From Methanolobus halotolerans (GTDB taxonomy: Archaea; Halobacteriota; Methanosarcinia; Methanosarcinales; Methanosarcinaceae): 64,000 nucleotides of DNA. Made by a program: the position numbers and the translations under genes. The notes under the pieces were generated by a model. It saw nothing but the letters and a program-made list of their open reading frames with translations. It was not told the origin of the DNA and did not search any database. Positions 37,303-46,460 of this stretch are shown in pieces. The stretch lies in NCBI RefSeq assembly GCF_004745425.1, contig NZ_PGGK01000007.1, forward strand, positions 87,940-151,939, written 5' to 3'. Position 1 is the stretch's first letter. Each line of letters opens with the position of its first letter.

Positions 37303-37535
37303 TTATCATAAAAAAATTTAGCAGAACACTTATACTATTCTGCATATTCGCAAAAATCCTCCAAAAAAAATTGCTAAATAGAAGACATGATGAATACAGC
37401 TAATAACATAATCAATACAGGCAATATAATAAAAATCAATAAAAGCAAAAATCTGAACAGGAAACTAAACAGAAAAACAAAGAACTATTCTCAAACACAA
37501 CGGTTTTAAACATCCGGCATTATTCATGTGTACAA

Positions 37536-38690
37536 ATGAATGAAATCGGAGTTAGCGAAGAAGAAATCTTCACTCTTCTTGATAATGCGAAAAAAAAGGA
37601 CTTCAGATATCAGCGTGTTCTTAGTTCCATGTGTACTTATCCGCATGAAATAGCTGTGAAGGCACATATGCAATTCATTGAGTCTAACATGGGTGATTTT
37701 GGTCTTTTCAGGGGAACCCATGAGATGGAAAAGGAGATAATTCTCATGTTAGGTGAAATATACGGTTGTAGTTCCGTTGAAGGTTATCTCACAACCGGTG
37801 GGACGGAATCCAATATACAGGCTGTACGGGCAATGCGCAATTTTTCCAGGGATAAAGGCTCCTATGATAGTTCAAAGGTCAGGCCAAACATAGTAGTACC
37901 TGCATCTGCTCATTTCTCATTTGACAAGATTTCCGATATTCTGGATGTAGATGTCAGAAAAGCCGATCTGGACAATGATATGAAAGTCTCTGTCCCATCT
38001 ATGGAATCTCTGATAGATGAGAATACGGTCGGGCTGGTTGCTATCGCAGGTTCTACCGAGTTCGGGCAGGTGGATCCGATAGTAGAGATATCCGAACTTG
38101 CAATCTCTCGTTCCCTTCCACTGCATATCGATGCAGCGTTTGGCGGTTTTATATTACCTTTTCTTCCTGTGAAGTATAAGTTCGATTTTTCCCTTCCGGG
38201 AATTACCTCGATAGCGGTTGATCCCCATAAGATGGGCCTTAGCACTATCCCTTCAGGTGTCCTCCTTTTCAGGGATTTTGAGTACATCAATCATCTCCGG
38301 GTACATGCACCCTATCTTACTGTTGATACCCAGTACACCTTAACCGGGACCCGAAGTGGAGGAGCCGTTGCAGCAACCTATGCTGTTATGATGTTTCTCG
38401 GAAAAAAAGGTTACACAGAAGTGGTCAACAAATGCATGGAGCTCACAAGGTATCTCGTAAAAAAGGTGCAGAGCATAGGAATTCAGCCTGCTATAGATCC
38501 TGTTATGAATGTCGTAACACTGTACGTTCCTCATCCGACATCACTGCGGACCAGGCTTTGCAGGGAGTATGACTGGCATGTTTCCATCACCCAGAATCCA
38601 AAAGCATTAAGAATCGTCATCATGCCACATCTGGATTTTGACATCATTGATATGTTTGTCGACGATCTTGAAAAAGCTCTTAAAGCCTGA
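37536..38690 (+). CDS. mfnA: L-tyrosine/L-aspartate decarboxylase
   Basis: 384-residue PLP-dependent group II decarboxylase of the archaeal MfnA family. Motifs: GYLTTGGTESNIQAVRAMRN, the PLP-contacting HIDAAFGGFILPF, and the Schiff-base lysine in SIAVDPHKMGLSTIPSG. It makes tyramine for methanofuran (and possibly beta-alanine for CoA from aspartate). No ribosome binding site precedes the ATG, so a short leader or leaderless mRNA is likely. It is the first gene to the right of the origin. Confidence 0.93.
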   Translation: MNEIGVSEEEIFTLLDNAKKKDFRYQRVLSSMCTYPHEIAVKAHMQFIESNMGDFGLFRGTHEMEKEIILMLGEIYGCSSVEGYLTTGGTESNIQAVRAMRNFSRDKGSYDSSKVRPNIVVPASAHFSFDKISDILDVDVRKADLDNDMKVSVPSMESLIDENTVGLVAIAGSTEFGQVDPIVEISELAISRSLPLHIDAAFGGFILPFLPVKYKFDFSLPGITSIAVDPHKMGLSTIPSGVLLFRDFEYINHLRVHAPYLTVDTQYTLTGTRSGGAVAATYAVMMFLGKKGYTEVVNKCMELTRYLVKKVQSIGIQPAIDPVMNVVTLYVPHPTSLRTRLCREYDWHVSITQNPKALRIVIMPHLDFDIIDMFVDDLEKALKA

Positions 38691-38740
38691 TAAAGAGTTA
38701 TGAGAGAAAGATCAAATAGAAAGTTGAGAGGGGAAGGCTG

Positions 38741-38935
38741 ATGCCACCATGCCTTGAAACTTGTAAGGCGTGTGTGCATCAGGCCTGTGCCGGATTACAA
38801 TCTGTATCTATATTATATACTCATGATCCAAGCATAGTGAAAGTATTATTCTGTCCATGTCACATCAAAAATATGACCCGAGGAGCGATGCTTTTCTTGC
38901 CGCTTTTCTTTTTATTATCTCTTATTCCCGGATAA
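38741..38935 (+). CDS. Small cysteine-rich protein, hypothetical
   Basis: 64 codons with a good ribosome binding site (GGGGAAGG at 38729-38736) before ATG 38741. The peptide starts MPPCLETCKACVHQACAG, with further cysteines in VLFCPCH, and ends in a hydrophobic stretch AMLFLPLFFLLSLIPG that could be a membrane segment. I do not recognise the family. It lies in a gap of 277 bases between mfnA and the M50 protease, and may be chance. Confidence 0.3.
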   Translation: MPPCLETCKACVHQACAGLQSVSILYTHDPSIVKVLFCPCHIKNMTRGAMLFLPLFFLLSLIPG

Positions 38936-38967
38936 AATTAAATACGAAGGTCGTCTAACAACAAACC

Positions 38968-40059
38968 ATGAAGACATCATTGAAGATCGGGAGTATAATG
39001 GGGATACCTGTAAAACTCCATATTACTTTTTTGCTGATCCTTCCTGTTTTCGTCTTAGTCTTTTCTATTAATGAGGCACCGCTTGGTTTTGCAGGAACTA
39101 CTCCGTTGATCCTGAATTATGCATTATCTCTTCTGACAACGATCCTGCTTTTCACCTGCGTACTGTTGCATGAGTTCGGACATTCCTATATTGCAAAGAG
39201 ATACGGCGTGGAGATCAAGGATATCACTTTGTTGTTGTTTGGTGGTGTTTCTTCTATGGAGGAGATTCCCAGAGTACCTTCTCAGGAACTGAGGATAGCA
39301 TTTGCAGGTCCTTTTGTGAGTTTTGTCATCGGTCTGGCACTTCTTGGGATGAATTTTTTCACGGCATCAGTTTTTTCCGGTTATGCGGATACATCTGTCT
39401 ATCTTATGTTCTACATACTGGGTTCCATCAATATAGTACTTGGACTCTTCAATCTGCTTCCTGCATTTCCGATGGATGGCGGTCGTCTGCTCAGGGCATG
39501 GTATGCAAAAAGGATGAGTTACATCAAAGCCACTCATTACGCAGCCAGTTTCGGGAAGATGTTTGCCTTTCTCATGGGATTGCTGGGGCTGTTCTATAAT
39601 CCGTGGTTGATCCTGATAGCTTTCTTTATATACATCGGTGCATCAGAGGAGGACAAGTCGACTACTATTTCCATACTTCTGGAAAAATATGAAGTCAGGG
39701 ATATTATGACAGAGAACGTCCTATCCGTACCGCCGGAGATCACTGTGGAGGAGCTTGCAAAGTTAATGTTCGAGAACAAGCATCTGGGTTATCCTGTGAT
39801 GCAGGGTAACTCTTTAAAAGGTGTTGTGACATTTACAGATATACGCAACATCCTCCCGAACGACCGTTTTGCGACCCTTGTATCTGATATTATGACCCGG
39901 GACATAATCTCGGTTGCCCCAGGGGACACTGCATCTGATGCGTTCAAGGTGATGACCTTAAATAATATCGGGCGTTTGCTTGTCGTAAGCGATGGAGAAC
40001 TGGTCGGGATACTTTCAAGATCAGACCTTATGCGGACCATGATGTTGCTAAATGAATAA
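38968..40059 (+). CDS. Site-2 protease family (M50) with CBS domains
   Basis: 363 residues: six or so membrane helices, zinc motif LLHEFGHSYIAKRYG near residue 70 and the second metal motif FPMDGGRLLRAW near 170, then two CBS domains (DIMTENVLSVPPE, GVVTFTDIRNIL; DIMTRDIISVAPG, LVGILSRSDLM). Such proteases cut membrane proteins within the bilayer; CBS pairs usually bind adenosyl nucleotides and may tie activity to energy state. Followed at 17 nt by the TraB-like gene. Confidence 0.92.
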   Translation: MKTSLKIGSIMGIPVKLHITFLLILPVFVLVFSINEAPLGFAGTTPLILNYALSLLTTILLFTCVLLHEFGHSYIAKRYGVEIKDITLLLFGGVSSMEEIPRVPSQELRIAFAGPFVSFVIGLALLGMNFFTASVFSGYADTSVYLMFYILGSINIVLGLFNLLPAFPMDGGRLLRAWYAKRMSYIKATHYAASFGKMFAFLMGLLGLFYNPWLILIAFFIYIGASEEDKSTTISILLEKYEVRDIMTENVLSVPPEITVEELAKLMFENKHLGYPVMQGNSLKGVVTFTDIRNILPNDRFATLVSDIMTRDIISVAPGDTASDAFKVMTLNNIGRLLVVSDGELVGILSRSDLMRTMMLLNE

Positions 40060-40076
40060 GTTAAAGAGGATAACAA

Positions 40077-41489
40077 TTGACGAAATCCAGTAATTTTGAC
40101 GATTCGCAGGGAACACTGAGTGAATACAAACTGAGTGATTCAAGCAATCTTTACCTAGGGGATAATGATGTGAGTCCTACCCCATCCATAGATGAACGGT
40201 TGGAAACTGATATTGTGAAAGATGTCGTGGATGTCGTTCCATCTGAAGGATCCCGGAGAGCTGAAGGGTCAGACATCTTGCCTTCCGAAATAATAATTGT
40301 GGGTACTGCCCACGTATCCGAGAAAAGTGTCAGGGAAGTTGTCAGTACAATAGAGAGGGAGAAACCCGATATTGTGGCAGTGGAACTGTGCAAGGCAAGA
40401 TACGATTCACTGAAAGGCAACGTTGAGAACACAGCTATCCCTGTGAAGGAATTGCTTAAGCAGGGCAAGGTGTACTTCTATGTAGTACACTTGTTGCTTG
40501 CCCATGTCCAGAAGAAATTCGCTGACCAGATGGGTATCCAGCCGGGTGCCGAGATGATCTCTGCCATGGAGGCAGCAGAGGCAAGTGGTGCCAGGATTCT
40601 GCTGATAGACAGAAATGTCCAGATCACCCTGCAACGTTTCTGGGGTAAGATGGGGTTTGTTGAAAAATTGAAGATGCTGTCCGGCCTTGTTGCTGCGGTG
40701 CTCGGCATAGGTGGCACAAAGGATATCGATATAGATACCATAACCAATCAGGACATAGTTTCCGTGCTCGTGGAAGAATTCAGGGAGAGTTCCCCCAATG
40801 CGGTCCAGGTCCTGATAGATGAGAGGGACGCCTATATGGCCAGAAACCTTCTCAGGGCCGCAGCTGGCGGGGGAAAGAAAATAGTCGCTGTCGTTGGTGC
40901 TGGACACAGGGCAGGCATCCAGAGACATCTCAAGGATCCCGGTACGCTCCCTCCAGTGGAATATGAGACAGAAACCCCTAAAAAGCGCTTCAGTATTATG
41001 AAGCTCTTCGGTTTTCTCATTGTCGGCATTGCCCTTGCAACCTTTGCATTACTCATAATATCCGGCGTACCCTTCGAGATAATGATGCTGGCCTTTGCCT
41101 GGTGGTTCGTGATCAATGGTGTGCTCAGCGCTGCAGGAGCGATCCTTGCCAGAGGTCATCCGTATTCTGTACTGACCGCCTTCTCGGTTGCATGGCTGAC
41201 ATCCCTTAACCCTATGATGGCTGCAGGCTGGTTCGCCGGACTTACCGAGGCGAAGTACCGTAACCCTACAACAGATGATTTTAAGGGAATGATTGATATA
41301 GAGTGTACTGAAGACATGATGAAGAACAATCTCTTCAGGGTCATAATGGTGGCAGCCCTTGCAAATGTCGGAAGCATGATCGGCACCTTCCTGGGAGTTT
41401 ATGTTATGTTTGAGGTCACGGGTCTCAACCCCATAGAGGTCATTCAAAGCGGTATAAGTGCGGGGCTTATGGCTCTGGGAATGAGCTGA
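40077..41489 (+). CDS. TraB/PrgY family membrane protein
   Basis: 470 residues. A poorly conserved N-terminal 75 residues precede the TraB domain: IIVGTAHVSEKSVREV, DIVAVELCKARYDSL, GAEMISAMEAAEASGARILLIDRNVQITLQR, ERDAYMARNLL and VAVVGAGHRAGIQRHL (GxxH and ExR motifs of the EreA/ChaN-like fold). Four or five membrane helices form the C-terminus. Related to bacterial pheromone-shutdown TraB and to eukaryotic mitochondrial TRABD; the archaeal role is unknown. TTG start at 40077 with GAGGA 6 nt before. Confidence 0.85.
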   Translation: MTKSSNFDDSQGTLSEYKLSDSSNLYLGDNDVSPTPSIDERLETDIVKDVVDVVPSEGSRRAEGSDILPSEIIIVGTAHVSEKSVREVVSTIEREKPDIVAVELCKARYDSLKGNVENTAIPVKELLKQGKVYFYVVHLLLAHVQKKFADQMGIQPGAEMISAMEAAEASGARILLIDRNVQITLQRFWGKMGFVEKLKMLSGLVAAVLGIGGTKDIDIDTITNQDIVSVLVEEFRESSPNAVQVLIDERDAYMARNLLRAAAGGGKKIVAVVGAGHRAGIQRHLKDPGTLPPVEYETETPKKRFSIMKLFGFLIVGIALATFALLIISGVPFEIMMLAFAWWFVINGVLSAAGAILARGHPYSVLTAFSVAWLTSLNPMMAAGWFAGLTEAKYRNPTTDDFKGMIDIECTEDMMKNNLFRVIMVAALANVGSMIGTFLGVYVMFEVTGLNPIEVIQSGISAGLMALGMS

Positions 41490-41552
41490 TCTGCTCCACA
41501 TCTTCTCAATCTTATTTTTACAACATTTAAATTGTCTTTGTCCCCAGAAACT

Positions 41553-42860
41553 TCACTTGGTATTCTTTTTAGGGTACATCTCCTCGAATTTATCCGCGAG
41601 TCTATAGGATATATCTGAGAGATAGACAGTTCCCCATGTAGCTGCAATGATAGCTCCCAGAAGATTGAACAGAAGATCTACCATCGTATCATTGATACCG
41701 TGCTGTGCCAGTACGGCCTTGTAACCAAATGCTGCTGTGAGCTCATCGGTCAAAAACTCAAGTATCTCCCAGACGACGCCGGTCGCAAGTACAAATAACA
41801 GAATGAAAAGGAACAATACTTTCGGTGGTATATAGATCTCATCGGTATATATATCAATAGCTCTTATCAGTACGTATCCTGCAGCAGCAACAACACTTGC
41901 CGAGAGTGCATGTGTTATATTATCCCATCTTGCGATATTGTCATAGAATGCAAAGGTCCCAAGGGCATCCAGGAAAACGGCAAGTGTGATCCACAGTGCA
42001 AGTCCGGGGTCAATAGCGATATTATATTTATTTTTGATAAAAGCAGGTACAAATGTGATGATCAGGCCTGCGATGGCGTTCACGGTGGTGGGTATGTCTC
42101 TCAGGAAGATTGCTACTAAGAGTAATATAAAAAGCCCGGCCTGCATTATCCTTGTTGCAAGTTCCTGTTTTTTGCCAGAGAGACCAAGCAGCCTGCGGAT
42201 GGGTGCGGGTGGTCTGGATGCAGTATATCCCGATGTTACCATGGGATTTCCCGGAGGAAATTCTATATTGCTGTCATGTCTCACTTTCCTGAAGTACAGT
42301 CCGAAAAGCATGCCTGCAGCAATACCTGTTATCGTGGCATATATGAACTTATACATTACAGCAGCATTGATAGCTTCGTATGATCGGTCGTCAAGGAGAA
42401 AAGTTGTTCCGAAATTGGTGTCTAGAGTCCACTGGAGCAAGTGCCAGAGACCTGACATTGCAAGTGTGGTTATTACCACCAGAAGTATGGCAAATTTATA
42501 ATGCATGCGCACAGAAGTGAACCAACTTATCTCGGCTGCCAGCAGCAAAGCAATAGTAGCCACAGCGAAATATACTGGTATGCTTGTGAGAAACAGGTGA
42601 TAAGCTGTTGTATTGCCCAATATGGGCATGATAGCTATTACTATGAAGTACCAGGAGGGCATCACCGAAACATTGCGCAGTATAACCGCGGGAGTTGTTA
42701 TGATACAGATAACAAGAATGATAAGAATGAACCAGGTGAACCTGCCGTCCATCAGATTCACAAAACCCAGCAGCAATAGTACAAATACCATTGACCAGCC
42801 AATTAATGCGTTCAAGGATGTGTCTCTTAGAAGTTTGGTGAGCCTGTCTATTTGTTCCAT
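41553..42860 (-). CDS. Polytopic membrane protein with DUF2238/YjdF-like C-terminus
   Basis: 435 residues from ATG 42860 (MEQIDRLTKLLRDTS); an in-frame start at 42917 adds 19 unlikely residues. About eleven hydrophobic segments. The C-terminal half (YDNIARWDNITHALSASVVA, GVVWEILEFLTDEL, NDTMVDLLFNLLGAIIAA) matches the DUF2238/YjdF pattern with conserved D-x-x-THxL and WEILE-x-x-x-D and D-x-x-DLxxNxxGA residues buried in helices. Function unknown; possibly transport or lipid-linked. Confidence 0.7.
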   Translation of the reverse strand: MEQIDRLTKLLRDTSLNALIGWSMVFVLLLLGFVNLMDGRFTWFILIILVICIITTPAVILRNVSVMPSWYFIVIAIMPILGNTTAYHLFLTSIPVYFAVATIALLLAAEISWFTSVRMHYKFAILLVVITTLAMSGLWHLLQWTLDTNFGTTFLLDDRSYEAINAAVMYKFIYATITGIAAGMLFGLYFRKVRHDSNIEFPPGNPMVTSGYTASRPPAPIRRLLGLSGKKQELATRIMQAGLFILLLVAIFLRDIPTTVNAIAGLIITFVPAFIKNKYNIAIDPGLALWITLAVFLDALGTFAFYDNIARWDNITHALSASVVAAAGYVLIRAIDIYTDEIYIPPKVLFLFILLFVLATGVVWEILEFLTDELTAAFGYKAVLAQHGINDTMVDLLFNLLGAIIAATWGTVYLSDISYRLADKFEEMYPKKNTK

Positions 42861-42968
42861 GTAGTGTCCTGTGGCGTCATTGAACAATACATGTATAAAT
42901 ATATATGTATAAAACAATACAGGCTGGTCAAATAAAAATGGAAGAAATGCAGCCTGCTCTTATTGCTC

Positions 42969-43409
42969 TTATGGTACTACAAGTACCTGTTTTTTCGAAC
43001 GCCTGACAACATTTTCTGCAACGCTTCCCAGCATGATGTGATTGAGCCCTGTTCTTCCCAGTGTTCCCACTACTATCAGGTCTATATCATTTTCCGAGGC
43101 ATAATCCACAATTGCATCGGAGGGATTTTTGTCGTCGATGATTACAGGTTTAACTTCCACTCCTTCTTTTTTGCCTGCGCCCATGACATGCTCGACGGCT
43201 TTTTGCCCTTCATCTTTAAAGTGCTCTTTCATTCCCTTTGCCCACATCTCCCCACGCATTGCAAGAGAAATACCAGAAGGTGGAATTACATATAAAGCAG
43301 TGACTTTAGCATCGTTTGCCTTTGCAAGCCCGATACCCCAGTTCACTGCATTCTTTACATTTTCAGAACCGTCGGTAGCTATCAGTACCTTGCTTATTTC
43401 CACATTCAT
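42969..43409 (-). CDS. Universal stress protein, UspA family
   Basis: 146 residues from ATG 43409 (MNVEISKVLIATDGSENV), with GGGGTAGGA just upstream. The ATP-binding-type motif G-2x-G-9x-G-S appears as VVGTLGRTGLNHIMLGSVAENVVR, so this is the nucleotide-binding USP subclass. Single-copy gene, divergently or independently transcribed from neighbours. Confidence 0.92.
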   Translation of the reverse strand: MNVEISKVLIATDGSENVKNAVNWGIGLAKANDAKVTALYVIPPSGISLAMRGEMWAKGMKEHFKDEGQKAVEHVMGAGKKEGVEVKPVIIDDKNPSDAIVDYASENDIDLIVVGTLGRTGLNHIMLGSVAENVVRRSKKQVLVVP

Positions 43410-43608
43410 ATTCCTACCCCAATAAGAAATTATAATTTGGGCAATATATTCTTTTCGCCCGGTTTTCATCTATATTTGATCTGAATCCAGGATTTTAAGG
43501 TCTGAAACAATGTATGAGAAGAAGAGTTACAATAACTGAAGATCATTGAATAAATGAAGGCTATTGAATAAATAACCGGAAAAAAAGAAAGTGGATAAAA
43601 AAATAAAA

Positions 43609-43622
43609 ACCTCAAACGAGGT
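43609..43622 (-). terminator. Terminator overlapping the ftr stop codon
   Basis: ACCTC-AAAC-GAGGT forms a 5-bp stem that includes the ftr stop; on the minus strand it is followed by TTTTTATTTTTTT. Good intrinsic terminator. Confidence 0.65.
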
Positions 43623-44505
43623 CTTTCAGGTGGAACTTGTACTTGCCGAGCTTACCGCCGTAGTTCCCTGCTGTGATCTTTGAGACACCTGGAACTGCGA
43701 TAGCTGCTTCAATACCTGCTTTCATTGCTCCCTGGATTGCATCCTCGTCAAGACCGTTGATGACAAGCTCGTAAACTGCCTTTACACCTTCCGGGATCTC
43801 GGTGCCTTCGACCTTGTCCCTGATGGATGGGCAGAACTTCTCGTTTGCAGTTGCCTTCATGAACTTGTAGTTGTTAAAACCTGCTTTTGAGCCACTTGCA
43901 ACTATTCCACCCGGGAATGGAGTGATTGTACCTTCCATGTCCTTGATAGCGTCTACTGCAACTTCTGCTGCTGTGAGTGCTGTCATCTGGCTGTCACCGA
44001 AGATAAAGAAGTTACCGCCAGCGATACCTGCGACTGCTCCGATATTCTCTTCTACGAGGAAGTCACCCTCCATAATGGGGATGCTGTACATCTTACGGCC
44101 GGCTACTTCTGTCTCGGACTCCATGCCGTCACCGAAGAACTTGAGTTTGAAACCGACGTTGAACTGCTTCTCAGCATCAGGGAGCCCGTTGAAAACAGCT
44201 GTTGTGGGAGCTGTGAGTACGCACTGGCCGAGGCGCTCAAGTAGCTGGTGTTCAAGTGATTCGTATCCGAAGGTGCAGATCTGGATGTAAACACCAGGTC
44301 TTCCGTCAGGTGTCTCTTCAGGACCTACGAACTTTTCAATGCCTGCCTCTGCAGGACACATAATGACAGACGTACCGAATCCGGTTGCTTCCAGGGCAGC
44401 CACTTCAGCCCAGTGCTTTGTAGCTGCGGTTATTAGAACCCTTGCAATTTTGATCGGAAACGCTTCTGCGAAAGTATCTTCAATTTCTACTCCGTTGATT
44501 TCCAT
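43612..44505 (-). CDS. ftr: Formylmethanofuran:tetrahydromethanopterin formyltransferase
   Basis: 297 residues, full length. Recognised from [55 protein letters not shown] (split family signature), GRPGVYIQI and [17 protein letters not shown]. It moves the formyl group between methanofuran and tetrahydrosarcinapterin; in methylotrophic growth it runs in the oxidative direction to make CO2 and reducing power. Single gene with its own terminator. Confidence 0.95.
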   Translation of the reverse strand: MEINGVEIEDTFAEAFPIKIARVLITAATKHWAEVAALEATGFGTSVIMCPAEAGIEKFVGPEETPDGRPGVYIQICTFGYESLEHQLLERLGQCVLTAPTTAVFNGLPDAEKQFNVGFKLKFFGDGMESETEVAGRKMYSIPIMEGDFLVEENIGAVAGIAGGNFFIFGDSQMTALTAAEVAVDAIKDMEGTITPFPGGIVASGSKAGFNNYKFMKATANEKFCPSIRDKVEGTEIPEGVKAVYELVINGLDEDAIQGAMKAGIEAAIAVPGVSKITAGNYGGKLGKYKFHLKDLV

Positions 44506-44672
44506 AGTAATCCCTTGTCTGAGGCTTAAATCCCAAGCTTAAACTTGTCTTTTTGCTTTGTTTTTGCTTAGGTCTGTATAAATTCAATGCTTGAGGTCCG
44601 TTACATCCATAACGTGACCACTCAGCAATATTAGAATACAATGACAGTACATATAATCTTCGAAAACAGGAT

Positions 44673-46355
44673 TTACTTCCCACCGGAATTATTGTATGTC
44701 TTCTCGAACAAAGCGAACATTTCCCTGTCCATTTCCCTGTATTTCCCAAGTTCGAAAACAGCTTCATTGACAAAGATCGTAAGATTTCCCCGGTTCGACA
44801 GGCTGGCAAGTGTCTTTGATGACCTGGCGGTTGATTCTACCATCTGTTCTCTTATTGAGGCTTCACATACCTCCATGATCGCGATCACAGAGCGTGAAGC
44901 CTGTTCGTCCATTTCCATTTCCGAGGCCAGCACGCAGAAATGCTCGATATGCGGGATCACATGGGAAACCTTTGCATCAGAGTGCCTTCTTGCGGCAACG
45001 ATCCCTATGTCTTTCAGGGAGCCTGTAACATCAAGATAAGACCTTTCCCCGAATATCTCTCCGATATCTCTAAGTGCTGCCACAGCCTTAGGAAGTGAGT
45101 CGTTCTTCTTCCTGTCAGATGATTCCTGTACGGCTTTGATACAGATATCTCGCAGTGTAGTGATAATCTGTTTTTCAAGGTGTTCCAGCCTGTTCTCCTT
45201 GACCATAGATGCAACTTCCACAAGTGCGGTGCGCACATATTCCAGAGTATCGATATCTTTTTTGGATGCTGCATCGATTGCAATTATCTTTAAAAGCTCA
45301 ACGGACTTCTCCGCAGCTTCTATCATTTTGTAACTTGCGGCCGCCTCACCGATCTTTCCGCTGGCCCTGGCGAATTTATGCCTTGGAGAGGAGATCGTAT
45401 TCTTCATCAGGACATTATAAAGGTCAGCAGTCGTTTCAGATCTCTTGATCAATTCTATTCTGCCAAGAGCCGGGAAAAAACTTCTTTCGGTGTGCAGTCT
45501 AAAGAAGTTATGAAGCAGATTTACTGTTTGTAATGTGGTCTGCTCCATGTTCTTTTCCACACAATTGCATGCTATGGTTTCAAAGGCATCTATGACCTCT
45601 ATTATGAGATCCCTGTTCTTCTCATCTTCTGCCAGCATACCAAGCCCGTACAGATGTATGTTCAGGTGACTGATAACCAAGGAAGTGTTCTCATGGGCCT
45701 TGACCAGTTCCGAACCAAAAACAGCAAGTGAGCGTATTCCTCTTGTAGCTGTCAGGTTATCATCGTTCCTTATTGCTCCCCGAATAATATCGATGATGGG
45801 CTGAAACGGGTCAATACCTCCTCTACAGGCATCTATTTTCCGATAGTTCTCGTTCATTTCATAGATGTTCATCTCTTTGCTGATATCAAGGAACCTTTGA
45901 GTAACCGTCTCATTTCTCAGGTGGTCTGCAAAAAGGAAGCCTATGACGGAAAGGATTAATGAGGCAGCTACAACTATTGCTATCCCCGTGATATTAGGAG
46001 TTCCCAGGGAATGCATTATTGATGCGGCAAGTGCAAATATCCCAAGTGTGTATGAGAACATATCGGCTAGTATATCCTTTTTACTCGGTAGCCAGAGGCA
46101 TATTACCCAGAAAATAGCAAAGCAGACCGCAAGAACGACATTACTGTTGAAATAGCTCATTTCCTGAGCTGTAAGCAGGTCTGTCAGGAAAGCAAGCTGC
46201 ACTAAAAATGCGCCCAGAGCCAGATCTGCACCGATATCCTTGAGACTGATTTTCAGATGGTTCTTTGCAATGATGTCAGCAAAAAGAAAAACTGCAGTGA
46301 CACCGATTATCAGAGCAGCATCAACGATATCAGTTATGAGGATCTCCATGGACAT
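44673..46355 (-). CDS. Membrane-anchored helical protein of unknown function
   Basis: 560 residues that I do not recognise. The first about 160 residues hold five probable membrane helices (for example DAALIIGVTAVFLFADIIA and ITGIAIVVAASLILSVIGFLF). The rest is soluble and almost entirely helical, with repeats of the type 'R-x-L-x-x-I-G-x-x-A' (GIRSLAVFGSELVKAHE, KIGEAASYKMIEAAEKSVELL, AVAALRDIGEIFGE, GSLKDIGIVAARRHSD), suggesting an alpha-solenoid of HEAT type. Six-segment architecture of this sort also appears in other methanogen membrane proteins near stress genes. A TATA-like element about 25-30 nt before ATG indicates a leaderless mRNA. Confidence 0.6.
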   Translation of the reverse strand: MSMEILITDIVDAALIIGVTAVFLFADIIAKNHLKISLKDIGADLALGAFLVQLAFLTDLLTAQEMSYFNSNVVLAVCFAIFWVICLWLPSKKDILADMFSYTLGIFALAASIMHSLGTPNITGIAIVVAASLILSVIGFLFADHLRNETVTQRFLDISKEMNIYEMNENYRKIDACRGGIDPFQPIIDIIRGAIRNDDNLTATRGIRSLAVFGSELVKAHENTSLVISHLNIHLYGLGMLAEDEKNRDLIIEVIDAFETIACNCVEKNMEQTTLQTVNLLHNFFRLHTERSFFPALGRIELIKRSETTADLYNVLMKNTISSPRHKFARASGKIGEAAASYKMIEAAEKSVELLKIIAIDAASKKDIDTLEYVRTALVEVASMVKENRLEHLEKQIITTLRDICIKAVQESSDRKKNDSLPKAVAALRDIGEIFGERSYLDVTGSLKDIGIVAARRHSDAKVSHVIPHIEHFCVLASEMEMDEQASRSVIAIMEVCEASIREQMVESTARSSKTLASLSNRGNLTIFVNEAVFELGKYREMDREMFALFEKTYNNSGGK

Positions 46356-46460
46356 ATAAATGTCATGGTTATTTATATAAATATTGAAATTCGTTTTTCG
46401 CTATATTGCGGTTTTGATATTACAGTTTTATAGCCTGCCAGCAGCGGAAGCCATGAACTA

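Larger units (their letters stand above)
36832..37535. other. Probable chromosomal replication origin
   Basis: About 700 bases without genes, very AT-rich, immediately upstream of orc1/cdc6. It carries three clear ORB-like elements: 36953-36979 (minus orientation; reads TTCCACTTGAAACAGGGGGG on the other strand), and a long inverted pair at 37128-37155 and 37271-37302 sharing AGCTTCCAGTAGAAACCAT and a G-run. Weaker TTCC-TGTGGAA and TTTCCATTGGAA dyads lie at 37077-37113. The roughly 115 bases between the inverted pair are almost pure A/T and would be the unwinding element. Confidence 0.82.

Noticed and set aside
44641..45039. 132-codon plus-strand ORF opposite the unknown membrane protein
   Set aside because: Antisense shadow; serine-rich translation typical of the complement of a helical protein.
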